Part shown: in pieces, positions 41,033 to 52,920 of the stretch
Layout: each line of letters starts with the position of its first letter
Position numbering within the stretch: position 1 is the first letter of the stretch
NCBI GenBank assembly: GCA_029339505.1
Contig: JAQISU010000081.1
Location: 18,390,001-18,454,000, forward strand
Length of the DNA: 64,000 nucleotides
Reading direction: 5' to 3'
Source of the DNA: Unio delphinus
Lineage: Eukaryota > Mollusca > Bivalvia > Unionida > Unionidae
Program-made: the position numbers and the translations under genes
The notes under the pieces: generated by a model
Told to the model about the DNA's origin: nothing
The model's input: only the letters and a program-made list of their open reading frames with translations
The model's database searches: none

Positions 41033-41702
41033 ATTTCGTTATGTATCGGCATGTAGCTGTAAATAAAACACATTTCACAACTATCGGCATATATATGTAA
41101 AAAAAAACACATTTCGTGACGTATCTTCATGTATCTGTAAATAAAACACATTTCGTCACGTATATTCATGTATTTGTAAATACAACACATTTGTCGACGT
41201 ATCGGCATGTATCTGTAAATAAAACACGTTTCGTGACGTATCGGCATGTATCTGGAAATAAAACACGTTTCGTGACGTATCGGCATGTATCTGTAAATAA
41301 AACACGTTTCGTGACGTATCGGCATGTATCTGGAAATACAACATATTTAATTACGTTTCGGCGTGTATCTTTAAATACAACACATTTCGCGATGTATCTG
41401 AATGTATCTGTAAATAAAACACAATTCGTTACGTATCAGCATGCATCTGTAAATAAAGTACATTTCATTAGGTATCGTCATGTATCTGTAAATAAAACAC
41501 GTTTCGTGACGTATTGTCATGTATCTGTAAATAAAACATATTTCAATACGTATCGGCGTGTATCTTTAAATAAAAAATTTCGTGACGTATCGGTATGTAT
41601 CTGTTAGTAAAACACTTTCGTGACGTATCAGCATGTATCTGCAAATAAAACACATTTCGTTACGTATCGGCATGTATCTGTAAAAAAAAACTAATTTCGT
41701 CA
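41033..41702. repeat. Minisatellite, 39-bp unit, about 17 copies
   Basis: The unit is TTTCGTGACGTATCGGCATG followed by TATCTGTAAATAAAACACG. At 39 bp it stays in phase. The plus strand therefore reads HVSVNKTRFVTYR repeats over 163 codons, and the minus strand reads MPIRHETCFIYRY over 125 codons. Several units carry TGACGTA, a CRE-like word. No splice or start context suggests translation. Confidence 0.95.
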
Positions 41703-41917
41703 TCCAGTCGCCAGCATAGATCAGACTGACAGAAATCAGAAAAAGAGTTGATCCAATATAATCGTAAAAAATAGTTACAATTATATCACACATTAATAAT
41801 TATATGGTGAGGTGTATAGAAAATGGGAAATGTATTGAAACAGCCGATAATCGATATGAAAGTATTCCTATAGAATTCCCAAGCTGACCAAACACGGTTT
41901 AATTAAGACTCACAAAG

Positions 41918-42047
41918 CATGGACGTCATTGGGAATTTTGCATGTGCTGTAAAATTGATATAGCTTATATAAAATAAATTAACAAGCCCGTCAGGTTTTG
42001 CACACCCCCCCCCCCCCCCCGTTAAAAGAACTGAAATGACGTCCCTG
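41918..42047. mobile_element. hAT-like MITE, 130 bp, 7/8 TSD
   Basis: The ends are CATGGACGTCATT and AATGACGTCCCTG. The flanks are TCACAAAG (41,910-41,917) and TCGCAAAG (42,048-42,055). It is the same family as 28,586-28,760, in inverse orientation, and includes a C16 run. Confidence 0.88.
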
Positions 42048-42055
42048 TCGCAAAG

Positions 42056-42754
42056 GTCCGAACAGAGGTAGTCTCTTTATACAAGACTACGCCATCAAAT
42101 ATCCGTCAATGATCCCAGACATCTTTACAGGTGATAGCAGTTAATCACCGAAGACCACAAGTGGGAATGGAATCCGTGTCAGTTATGTTTGCTTTGATCG
42201 ATGCCTTTCAATACTTGTCCACAGATTTTACTTTTCCGATTTTCTGGTGTTTTACTGTACAGACTAAATCAATATTATTCCCGGTTACGTTAAATGAACT
42301 GCACGTGTCTTCTTTTTATCTGGATATTTTTTTTTTGTGCTCTTTGTCTGCAGGACAAGAAGTGACTTGCACTGCTTTAGGGCATCGGATCTTAGGTTGA
42401 TCAGAAAAAAATGCAGCTTGTCCATCCCATCCCATCCAAGACAACCTTAATACTAAATGAGGACAAAAGCAGTCGTCGGTGTAAGTTTCTTGAAAGTCAA
42501 GTTATCTTGATTGGTGAAGCCATATATTCGACTGATAAAACTGCCTCAGGGGCAAACGTAGTTTAAATTCGCTATTTTTCACGGATTCCAACTTACGTGG
42601 ACTTAGTAACAGTGTATATTATTTAACAATGGTCATTGGATCAATGAACCCCCATCCTTAGTCTACTACCTCAAAACCGAAAACCATTGGCACCCATTCT
42701 TTCGTATTTGAAAAGTGTCTGGTTTAATGATGGTTTTGCACATGTGACGCTTAT

Positions 42755-42756
<2 letters not shown>
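42056..42756. other. No gene seen
   Basis: A pyrimidine tract with CTGCAG at about 42,350 looks like a splice acceptor, but the following open stretch is only about 50 bases. Confidence 0.4.

Positions 42757-42822
<66 letters not shown>
42757..42822. repeat. (AG)n microsatellite
   Basis: About 33 AG units, then a G-run. Confidence 0.97.
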
Positions 42823-42829
<7 letters not shown>

Positions 42830-43076
42830 TATCTGTGTGTATAAGAATATAAGCGTGAACACAATTAGGAAGCTTTCTTAAAATAAAATATGTGTATTTA
42901 ATGAAGAATTAGCCGAACTGTATGTGTTCCTTTTAAAAATCATCCTGTCGTAAAAATCAATGTCGTTACGCAAATAACGTCATAATTTTTTAAAATAAAA
43001 AACACCTGAAAAATAAAAATAAACAAATGCACATCGTTTAACTTCATATGTTATATCATTAAGTAATTATGTTCCT

Positions 43077-43078
<2 letters not shown>

Positions 43079-43171
<93 letters not shown>
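43079..43171. repeat. (CT)n(CA)n compound microsatellite
   Basis: About 21 CT units followed by about 25 CA units. Confidence 0.97.
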
Positions 43172-43173
<2 letters not shown>

Positions 43174-43849
43174 CAGTTGGGTTTGATTTGTGCTTTACTC
43201 AACTAAATGGTCAATTGTTCTGAGGCAGTTGTAGTGATGTGCCTTATTCAGGATCACACCTAGGTACCCCGACTCATCTAACGGTACGATTCGAGACCAG
43301 CACCGTTCTAGTTTCTATCCCGATATGACACCATGGCTCCTAAAATCATATCAGTGATAAGCTTTGCGTATATGCAGATATAATTCAAATGTAATATTTT
43401 AAACATTTTCACAGAATTTAGGCTTGTGGTAAAATAATAATACATATAATAATACAGCGTACACTTGTTATAACGCCAACAGTAGCCCACATTCAAAATT
43501 GGCAGTAGTAATATGTGGCACATGGAGGTCTAAGTGAATTAGCATTACGCCGTCCGTTTACATGTGCGCAAGATATGAGGTCATACAGGAAATCCTATCT
43601 AAAAGGATGCATGTAAGTTCTGGGGTACAATGTTACGTTGTTAGAAGTTGCTGACCTCATAAGAGGTTACATTGTTGGAAGTGGTTGACAACAAAATATA
43701 CACATACTGACATTTTTATGGTACTCAATCGTTACACTTCCGCACGTTTTCTCCAGTGATCTGCCAAACTAATCGCTGAAAATAATTAAAATCGATTGTT
43801 GAGCACCGTAATAAAAGTCTGCAAGAATTCTCATGAAATATATATATTC
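43172..43849. other. No gene seen
   Basis: GTTACGTTGTTAGAAGTTGC and GTTACATTGTTGGAAGTGGT (43,632-43,690) are a short direct duplication. Otherwise unrecognised. Confidence 0.45.
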
Positions 43850-44047
43850 ACTTGGGGATTCGCTGGCGCTGGTATTTTAACTTCGTGATAGGCAGAATAG
43901 TTTGTGTCCAACAATTTTTTAATTTGTTTATTTAATATTTCGACGATGATATTGGTTTGACCTGCATCCACATTCCAAACTTGTGTAGGATGAATGATTT
44001 TGTTAAAACCAAAGTTTTTCCCCAACGAGTTTGTGGTGTAACTGTAT
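43850..44047 (-). other. Candidate coding exon, unknown product
   Basis: On the minus strand a pyrimidine-rich tract ending CATCTTTTTGATACAG (a good 3' splice site) is followed by an open stretch. It begins YTTNSLGKNFGFNKIIH, continues PTQVWNVDAGQTNIIVEIL, and ends HEVKIPAPANPQ. It stops at CCCCAA followed by GTGAAT, a plausible splice donor. The residue mix looks more protein-like than other frames in the window. I do not recognise the family. No neighbouring exon is found, so a chance frame or a transposon piece is possible. Confidence 0.25.
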
Positions 44048-45084
44048 CAAAAAGATGACAATTACAGGAAAACTGACATTATTTTGGCTCAAAGTTCATA
44101 TTGCTTAGTCAAAAAAAGCATCTACATCTAACCCATTCTATACTCCAACTAACAAATCTCGTATGCACATCTCTTTATCAAAAACGCACACATCCTTTCC
44201 TCCGATGCAATATACTGGCATCGGAAAACTGCCAAAAAACAATCTTTGAAAACCGTATAGGTCCTACGCCCAGACTTTCAAGTCACTCTGCATAAAGTGG
44301 CAAAGGTTGGTTCACTCATAATAAATCACACATATGACCAGATAAGCTACCCCCTTCCCCTTAACGATTTAAGGTCGTCCTGAGCATAGACCACCAGGCC
44401 CTGCCGCACAAGGTGGCAAGATATGGTTTACTTACAGGGAAATAACCGTATATCCACTAATCGGACCACAAATAGGTCATCGACTAGAAATTAAGTAGTA
44501 CGCCGTACGTACATTATCCAGTAGCACATGCGAGAATGGCATCAAGCGACTTAAATCCAAGACAGACAGACAACCTTTCTCTATTGATAACCTCTCTCGA
44601 TCATAACTCTTGGAAAGTACCAATTTGCCAATTTCGACCCTTCCGTCCGAAATAAAACTCCGATTTCAGCATGAACTTGAAATATAAATAAGATCATTAA
44701 ATTATTAAAGGGTAACTTGCATTTACGTATTTGTTTACATTTTCGGAAACATTAAGTGCATTATGAACACTAAATTCCATTTTAATGAAGTAACTAATCT
44801 TTTAACTACATAGAATATGTTGCTAACACATTATAGACCGTTAAGGACTTAAAATATTGGCAAAATTGACAAAATAATATAACCAGCATTCCAAGTCATG
44901 ATTCCGATACCGCTTAGCTACTTGTTTATCTATCTTGTCCATTTTATTACATTATAGAATACTTACACTGTGTGCAAGCATCTTAACCCGTCGTACGTGG
45001 CCGAATGGTAGAATGCGACTGTAATTATGCAACATTCTATAGAATAATCTGTGTGTAGTGTATAATCAAGGTGCTTTCTTTCGT
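44048..45084. other. No gene seen
   Basis: GTGGCCGAATGGTAGAATGC at about 45,000 fits an RNA polymerase III A box, but no B box follows. Otherwise unrecognised. Confidence 0.45.
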
Positions 45085-46414
45085 GCTCATTGTGACATAT
45101 ACATATTGATCGTTTGGCTAGTCCCGCTATTAATTGTTGATTGCAAGAGATATAATCAGTTTTGATTGGAGTATGGCATGAGGTTTAATTAGGATTCGCT
45201 CGATTTATGGTTAGGAACAGAAAAGAGTGCAATGTTAATGTAAAGTCGTGTAACGGTAGTTGACGGGATTGGTATAAACTAGGGGTGACGCTTGAGAAGT
45301 TGTGGTCCAATTAGAAACAGGTGCCTTAAATAGTATTTTCCAGAATCGTTATTAATAAAGGCGGACTAGGGAATTATTCTGACTTTGATGAGAGTGATGA
45401 CAATTTTTGGCGGGTAAACTTGTAATCCTGCTTGGCTCAGCTAAACGATGGGATGTGGGGTTTTAGACGGATTTCAGGGTTTTAGAATAGTTCCCTTCGT
45501 ATAACTAATCAGTTCAAGATTTTTATGACGAAATAGGAAGTCTGCAAGAAGCACGAAATGAAGACAGATCTGACTTCACAGGGTGGCGCGAATCTCGAAT
45601 AAAGCACAATGTTAATCTCAGTTGCATACACTGTATATTCAATGTTGCTTGTTTATAATTAATTGTTGAATTTATTCATTTTGAAATTCATACTTCAAGT
45701 TTTCATTGAGTTTATAAATAATAGTGCATCTTTTTTATTCATCTATTGTAAAAGTGTTATACAATGTTTCGCTATATGAATGAGATCGGATTTAGTTGTC
45801 CGCATGTAAAATAAACTACATATTAAGATTTCTTGCATTTCGTCTGACGCAAACTATGTTAATATGTAAATTGTTTGTCTTAAATAATTTGTACAATTTA
45901 TGATGAGGATGGATTTTTCTATCTGGAAACGTACGTAAATGAATCGTTATCAGCAAAGTAACGTAATTAGGGCAAGCGGTGAAGCCAGCTAATTCATGTA
46001 TGTAATAACGTTCTGAATTCTTTTAATTGGAGAATCAGTGGTTTTATTTTGGCAATTTCAACTGGCAATATATAACCAAGTCAGAAAATGGTAGTATTAG
46101 AGAATGCTATTTATGTAATGGCCATTTATGAATGTTGTAGGAGCTAACTTGATATTGATTTATCATAATATGGCCATATTTGTGTATTAGTGCGAAATTA
46201 CCATATTAGTTAGTTCTGTTGAATTTCGATAGAGGATATATGACGAAAAAAGTGGGAATATGTATTGATCTCAGGAGAAGACATATCTGTCATTTATTTA
46301 GGTTGGGTATTACGTTTTATCTTGAAGGAAAGAAACATAGCTCTATACCCACACCTGTATTGTGTAATCGAAAGATAGGAGTGCAATGAGGAGTTAGATA
46401 ACTAGAGATTGTAA

Positions 46415-46485
<71 letters not shown>

Positions 46486-46870
46486 CTGACCAATCACCTT
46501 CAGCAATTAGGAAAGTACCAGAAGCACCAAGTGATGCTCTCATGCCAGCAATTTAATTTGTATGTGTCGCTCGATCATGTGATGGAATTGGTTCTATTAG
46601 TAACAAAACGGCTACTCTAATTTCACATAATTTTGTAATTATATTTCTGATAGAAAGTGAATTATTCACATATCATTTTCAATCTCATTTTGTGTATGTA
46701 ATTTAATAAATTATTGACTTTTACCTTCGGACGTTTGTCTTTTTCTATATCTTTGCTCAGGCTCAGTTATTCTATCCATTAATTTTACATTTTATTTTAT
46801 TTTGTTAACTCGATCAGGGCAATAACAACATCGTCGATCACATCCTAGATAACGATAAGCCAAACCAATA
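45085..46870 (+). mobile_element. Family R element, copy 6 (about 1.8 kb)
   Basis: It has the full landmark order of copies 1 and 4, including GCTCGATTTATGG, TTTTCCAGAATCGTTATTAA, TAATCCTGCTTGGCTCAGCT, (GA)n at 46,420-46,485, CGCTCGATCATGTGATGGAA and GTCGATCACATCCTAGATAA. No conserved reading frame. Confidence 0.8.
46420..46485. repeat. (GA)n microsatellite inside family R
   Basis: About 32 GA units. Confidence 0.96.
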
Positions 46871-47156
46871 CAGAGACCACGTCACAGCGACTTCAGTTCA
46901 AATTCAGTCAGTCGGTCTTGTCGTTCGTCGTTGACTTGTTAGCGCAGAAGAATGACCAGCGGCAGGTAAAGCGAAATCTTGGTACACTTGGAGTATGCGT
47001 ACCGTCTCCAAATTCAAATAGGGACTCTATTAGGTGACCTTAGTAGTGAATGATCCTAGTTGTGGATGACCCAAATAGTATTGTAAAGTCTACAGCTCGA
47101 ACATATACCGACTAGAAAGGCAAAACACTTTTTTTCAAGGAGTTTGTTTGTTTGTT

Positions 47157-47467
47157 TGATTTAGATTTTTAATGTAGCTTTTAAAAAAATTAAGTCATAT
47201 CGCTACGATGTCTGCAGTGATTCAGTTTATAGTGATGTCTAGCACTGGGGCATAATGCCGCAGACATGTAGCATGATGTCCCACCCAGTCACACTATCCT
47301 GACACCAGCCGACCAGTCCTAACACTAACCTCTTAATGCTGAGCGCCAAGCGAGGTAGCTGTTAGTACCATTTTTGTAAGTCTTTGGTATGACTCGGCCA
47401 GGAATCGAACCCACGATCTCCCGCTTCCGTGGCGGACTCTCTAACCAATGGGCCACAGGAGCGGTTC
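47157..47467 (-). mobile_element. SINE-B, full, tRNA-like head intact
   Basis: Read on the minus strand from 47,467, the head has box A TGGCCCATTGG and box B GGGTTCGATTCC with normal tRNA spacing. It is followed by the family body (GTGACTGGGTGGGACATCAT) and a T/A-rich 3' end. This copy defines the family as tRNA-derived. The parent tRNA cannot be fixed by eye. Clear target duplications are not seen. Confidence 0.88.
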
Positions 47468-47732
47468 TTTTCGGAGAGACAACACGCTATTCGTTTTAGA
47501 ACTGCCATTTGAATAAGAGGAAAGAAGAAACTGTTAACTGACAACATGACACTGGTTTAGACTTTGATCCATTACCTGACTACCTAGAGAAGACATTGTA
47601 ACTAAGAACAGGACACTGAGTGAGTACATGTTAAAGCCCTTACAAAACGGAGTAGATGTAGTAAAATAACAACTTAGCTGAAAAATCAAATAAAATGCCT
47701 GAACAAGAAAAATAGTTTACAAAAAGAAGAAT

Positions 47733-48370
47733 ATGATCAGAAAACGGACCGGTTTTAGAATGCAAATATTCATAAGGAACTTAAGAATAAACACCTCATC
47801 CACCCCACCTGAACGTGGAGCCTTCAAAAGCGGAAATTATATTAGTGCTAACCATAAAAAACCCACAGTAATCCTGAAAGAGGCGTTTAACATAAATGGA
47901 AACAGACGGTTAACATTACTACCCATAGGAAACACAACATTGCCGCATGAATTTACGAAACTGACTCCAGTAACGAGATTAAAAAGACCTATGAACTACA
48001 TATTATGAACTAACCATACGAGGCATCAAGGTTTGAACAAAAACAAACTTCAAAACATACAGATCCAGAATGGGGACACGCAAAGGATATCAGATCAAGA
48101 ACTGTGTAAAGATTATAGAGATAGGGAAACAGGATATAAAGAAAGTAAAACCCATATTCTTCTTGCATGGATTTCTCGTAAAAACTGGTAACAAGGTCTT
48201 AGTTTTCACCGGAAATATAATCCTTATGGAAATAACATCACACATCAAAGAAATACCACAGACGACAGTAGAAAGAAAAGAAAAGACAAAAAAGGGGAAA
48301 AGAAATTGCGGAGAGATACAGGAGCAAACTCAAAGAAGCAAGTTGACGTGTTTTTTTAATACCTTTTAAA
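47733..48370 (+). mobile_element. Decayed gag-like LINE ORF1 (zinc-knuckle region)
   Basis: GDTQRI, ELCKDYRDRETGYKES and HRKYNPYGNNITHQRNT (about 48,073-48,260) follow the spacing of LINE ORF1 zinc knuckles of the type C..C..GHT..C...LC..C...GH..KEC...C..NH. Most cysteines are lost. Upstream text (TLPHEFTKLTPV) sits where the RRM-like domain would end. Downstream is lysine/glutamate-rich text. The clade may be Jockey/Nimb-like. This rests on pattern similarity only. Confidence 0.4.
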
Positions 48371-49705
48371 TACAAACAAAGATAGTGAATGTGAAGAAGA
48401 TGAGTAGAACCCCTGCCACGCCACAGACTATGAAAGACATACAAATAGAGGCGACGGCGGGTGAGGAAGAAGAAGAACAAAGGGAACCTGAGAGAACCAA
48501 GTAGTACATAGAATTAGGAAAATACAGAAAGCATCAAAGAAAAAGCAAACGCTACACGAAGACGGAAACTCAAAAGGAAGGTAATGAAAAAGAGAAGGAA
48601 GAAAGGAAGAAGAAAAAAAACCAGTCCAAAAGTTATAAAATTCGTTTTCGGAGAGACAGAATACTACAAGTATGTTTTTATCAAAAATGACCAAAAATGA
48701 CATATCAATCAGAGAAAGGAGAAAGTAATCCGCACTCACACACTAATAAAAAAATATATATAGGACAATACAACATATTCAATAGCAACATCATCAATAT
48801 CAGAAGCCCTAAACTCTCATTCCACAAACGACTGAACTGAAACTTAACAATTCCTAAACAACGAAACTAAAACGATTATAACAATGATGGATTTAAAGAC
48901 TATCGAATGAAAATAATACAGTTTAGATATGATATATAATTTACATTGGGATAAGTACTTGCAAGACATGTATCTATTAAATGATGTCGACATACGCATG
49001 TCACTGAATTGAAAATCAACCATATTTCATTTGTGATGGCTAATGTTAACGATTACAAAACGAACATCGGACGAAGCCAGACTTTACATTTGTTATGTGG
49101 AGTTGTTACCGAAAGCAGGAAATGACATCAGTCAAACTTTGAGCAGAACGACCACCAAGAATCTTCTAAGATGTATGGAAATGACAACCATTGGCTATGG
49201 ACTCCGTTCCAAAATCGACGATCGCAGCTATTTAAACGTTTTGTTTACTAATATGTAATGATTGGAACTGATATAAAACTATCCCTTGGCAAGTTAAACA
49301 GCAGCGATTAAAATAAAAGAGGCCAGGTATACAATCAACGTTTCACATTAACTGGCTGACAATATAAATTGGAGGAGATGATTATTGACCCCACCTTCTT
49401 GCCCAATGTGCGAGCGCCCATGGGACGCGTCATTTCTCCTAGTGATACTCCTATTTATCCCAACCAGGACAAGACGCTTTTTTTTCCATATTCTGGTCAG
49501 CTGTGGCTAAACGACATAATAGCTCAAAGTTAGACTTATGTACACAAACATAAGGCCATTGTGACTAATTAACAGTAAATCCGTTTAATTAATCTTGAGA
49601 AAAAGACTGTCACTCTGACATAATTCGAAGAAACCATGTGCTACAGAGTGTGAATGTAAGCAATAGCATTTATTTGGCAAGTAAACAATGCCCTATTTTG
49701 TTGTA
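48371..49705. other. Possible continuation of decayed LINE
   Basis: A-rich text at 48.4-48.75 kb and a 71-codon frame at 49,043-49,258 may be LINE ORF2 debris. About 49,380-49,500 (SPMCERPWDT-like) could be a C-terminal zinc motif. None is firm. Confidence 0.25.
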
Positions 49706-49970
49706 TTGTTGTTGTTGTTGTTGTTGTAGAGTTTAACGCCATTTTTCAGCACACGATAGGCTGGCTGTACATGGCGACCAGTATTATTGGTGGAGGAAGA
49801 ACTCGGGAAAACCCCCAGAAAGAAACACCGACCCACGAGAAGCTACTGGCAAGCTTTCTCACATAACTACATTAGCCGAATCTTAGACTCGAACACACGC
49901 AGACAGAGGTGAGATGGCAGTGGTCCGTAACGGACAGCGCTTTAGACCACTCGGCCAGTTGGGGCCCCTG
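49706..49970 (-). mobile_element. SINE-A, full, 12-bp TSD
   Basis: Perfect 12-bp repeats TATTTTGTTGTA lie at 49,694-49,705 and 49,971-49,982. The element has a (GTT)n tail, the SINE-A body and the complete head ending GGCCCC. The near-intact sequence suggests a young insertion. Confidence 0.95.
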
Positions 49971-49982
49971 TATTTTGTTGTA

Positions 49983-50731
49983 ACTTTATGATGCCTAGGA
50001 CTTCATATTAACAGTTCAAATCTGCAGTCACAAGTTACTGTTCATGTGGCAACTGTTTTTACCATATTTTATATCACACCTTATTTCCTTAGTTTTAAGT
50101 CTAAATGCATGTAACACTTTACTGAATAAAATATTTATTCTGAATTAGTTCTTTGAGGGCAAATATATTGTGTGGTATATTATGCTTTATTCCTTCGTTG
50201 AATTTAATCATGGTAATTCAACTTTACATATATGGTAGAGGAATGTCAGGTGTTAACTGGCAGAGTTTCTATGGTGGAAATGGAAATGCGATTTTGTTTG
50301 CAGAGAAAAGTACGCAGCATTCACAGTGATCATTCATGGTATTTAAACTAATTGATGACAATTTTTTTATAATTCTCTTTTACTACAGTGCTATTATCGT
50401 TGTTTATAAAATCTGAAATTTGACGTGAATAATGTTTAATCTTATTATTCTATTTAATGAAGAAAAAAACTCGTGCGATATAAATCATTCCATCACTAGA
50501 ATATTCACAAGTGATACAATAGAATATGGAATTTGTGGAATGCATGGATTTATATCTATTTGTGTTTGTTTTAGGTTTTTTTCTCTGAGAAATGAAAATT
50601 GACAGAAATATCGTAATAATCAGGAATTCTATGCGACAAATCAGTAATACTGCAAGCGCCCCCCCCCCCCCCCCGTCCCCAATCCAACTATGGAAGGCCA
50701 AGATGTCCCGCAAGAACAATTAGGGAGGACA
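49983..50731. other. No gene; C16 run
   Basis: A C16 run at 50,659-50,674. Otherwise AT-rich and unrecognised. Confidence 0.5.
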
Positions 50732-52451
50732 ATCCCAGCTAATACACAACGTTTTCACAACGGTGCTATATGGTTGTGTCTTGGTTACGTGGGAAAATAA
50801 CGTTTTGGCAACGTGGCTAAAACGTTACACATGAAAATGAAATTAAATAGTCCTCTTATCTAAAAGATATAGTAAATTACAAATGGTATGTAATTGCATT
50901 GATCCTAATATTATGGACAAGAATTAAAATAATTATTCCAAAGAAAGTATATAACGTTTTTACAACGTTGTACGAATGTTGTGGTTAACTTTACATTATC
51001 AAAGAGAACAGTCATAGTTTCGTAGTTCATCCATTTTTATTTTCAAAACCAATAACTAAAAGGAGGTTGCATTTTTTGTAGAAAAACATTTTACTCGTCA
51101 GCTATTCTTTATTACAAACATGAGGTACTGCCATTGCCTTAACAATATTTTACGTATCTACGAACTAAAGACTAGCTCATCCTGTACCGACCGAATTACA
51201 ATTGAGGCGGAGACGAATCTTCTATTTCCCGCTATTTTGAACCACAAGGTAAGAACATTAAAGAGTTAAATAGTTAACGTACATTCGCTTATTTAGCTGC
51301 AGAAAATAACGTTTTTTATTGGTCGATGTCTGCTGATGTAATCAAGCACTTGTAAACTGCTACGAGCTAGACGCGAGGCACTGCCATGGCCTCAGACACA
51401 GGTGCTCGACGCGAGCTTGATGTGAAGAGAAAAAAAATAATCTAAAGATAAAAGTCATACAGAGTGAGAAAAATAACTTAGATTACCCCGATGACCCATT
51501 CAGACATAGGGCCCCTCTCTATCATTCTATATCAAAAGAGAAGGTTCGTATTTCCAAATACTTGGTTCCACCTATGACCCTCGATTTCATTCTGCTATGT
51601 TCGTATTTAAAAGCACACACTCATTCTCTATGGCTTGTTTTATTCCTGAGATATTTTTCTATTCATCAAGTCATCGTTGATTTTTCTACGTTGTACCAAA
51701 CTGACGTTACAGCTTCCGAAACGTGCAATTTTCGCGAATTTTTCATCTTGGGACAACTGGGAACTAAACCAGTAAAAAGAGGATTTCATACAATGAACAG
51801 AAAGCAGTGTTTGCATATAAACCGTGTTAGTACACCTGCACTGAAACTGATTGCAAAAACTTCAGAATGGACGTATGAATTTTTATTTAATTAGTATCAT
51901 TACTTTTTTTTATCTAAAATTCTTTTTAAGTGCATGCAATGATTCTGTATTGTGAAGAGTGCATTATTATATGTGCAGCTTTGAACTGATTTGTGAGAGT
52001 TGTCAGGTATCAACGAATGCAGAGTGCTATTCCTATTAGTATTTTTATTATGGTCAAATGGCTGGTGATGTTTGGTTTGTCATGAATGAAAATGGTGCAG
52101 AACTGACACTTAATGCTGTCACAATGGCAGTTTTTACATTCCTGCAATCGCAACTCCTAGCTGGATGGTAATGTCGACATTTTTGTAATGTCGATTTGCT
52201 TGACATTCTTGCCAAATGTGCGGAATAGGTGTTTCAGAAATACAAGCCGGTTTCATCAGATTTCCATATAGGATTTGAATGTTGCAAGAATGTTGTAGGA
52301 AGGTTATTTAATAACGTTAGACAACAACGTTGTAGCAACGTTCCCACTTGTTCACCAAATCACATTGCCACAACATCATTTGACAACGTTGCCACAACCT
52401 TACCACAATGTTGTTGCAACGTTGTAGCAACGTGGAATTGTTAGCTGGGAT
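50732..52451. mobile_element. 1.7-kb element with CAACGTT-rich ends
   Basis: The termini are ATCCCAGCTAA (50,732) and TTAGCTGGGAT (52,441-52,451), an 11-bp inverted repeat. Both ends are packed with ACAACGTT and GCAACGTT words. The interior holds one arm of the palindromic MITE (51,403-51,535) and a 110-codon frame at 51,562-51,894 without known similarity. It looks like a non-autonomous DNA transposon carrying a nested element. Target duplication is unclear. Confidence 0.6.
51403..51535 (+). mobile_element. Single arm of the palindromic MITE
   Basis: CGAGCTTGATGTGAAGAG, CATACAGAGTGAGAAAAATA and GATGACCCATTCAGACATAG match the left arm of 11,884-12,124. The partner arm is absent. Confidence 0.8.
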
Positions 52452-52632
52452 AAAACAAAAAAAATAGAGACCAGTAGAGAAAATATGAGGACACAGAAAA
52501 CAAAAAAATAGAGACCAGTAGAGAAAATATGAGGACACAGAAAACAAAAAAATAGAGACCAGTAGAGAAAATATGAGGACACAGAAAACAAAAAAATAGA
52601 GACCAGTAGAGAAAATATGAGGACACAGAAAC
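52452..52632. repeat. Minisatellite, 44-bp unit, about 4 copies
   Basis: AATAGAGACCAGTAGAGAAA then ATATGAGGACACAGAAAACA recurs with period 44 and almost no change. It abuts the right end of the CAACGTT element. Confidence 0.95.
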
Positions 52633-52658
52633 TTCAGAGGAGTAAGAAGTATCTTTAG

Positions 52659-52905
52659 GGGCCCCGAGTGGTCTAAAGCGCTGTCCGTTACGGACCACTG
52701 CCATCTCACCTCTGTCTGCGTGTGTTCGAGTCTAAGATTCGGCAAATGTAGTTATGTGAGAAAGCTTGCCAGTAGCTTCTCGTGGGTCGGTGGTTCTTTC
52801 TAGGCGTTGTCCGGGTTCTTCCTCCACCATTAATACTGGCGGCCATGTATAGCCTATATTGTGCTGAAAAATGGCGTAAAACCATACAAAAAAAAAAGAA
52901 AAAAA
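52659..52905 (+). mobile_element. SINE-A, full, 15-bp TSD
   Basis: Perfect 15-bp repeats AAGAAGTATCTTTAG lie at 52,644-52,658 and 52,906-52,920. The head starts GGGCCCCGAGTGGTCTAAAG and carries GTGTTCGAGTCT. The body ends GCTGAAAAATGGCG with an A-rich tail. It is the clearest recent SINE insertion in the window. Confidence 0.96.
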
Positions 52906-52920
52906 AAGAAGTATCTTTAG

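Noticed and set aside
42340..42400. Splice-acceptor-like pyrimidine tract followed by an open stretch
   Set aside because: The open stretch is only about 50 bases and lacks a convincing donor or partner exon.
44995..45030. A-box-like GTGGCCGAATGG suggesting a tRNA gene
   Set aside because: No B box or cloverleaf follows. It could be a remnant SINE head at most.
47389..47467. tRNA gene on the minus strand
   Set aside because: Box A and box B are good, but the sequence is the head of SINE-B, which is repeated with its body elsewhere in the window.
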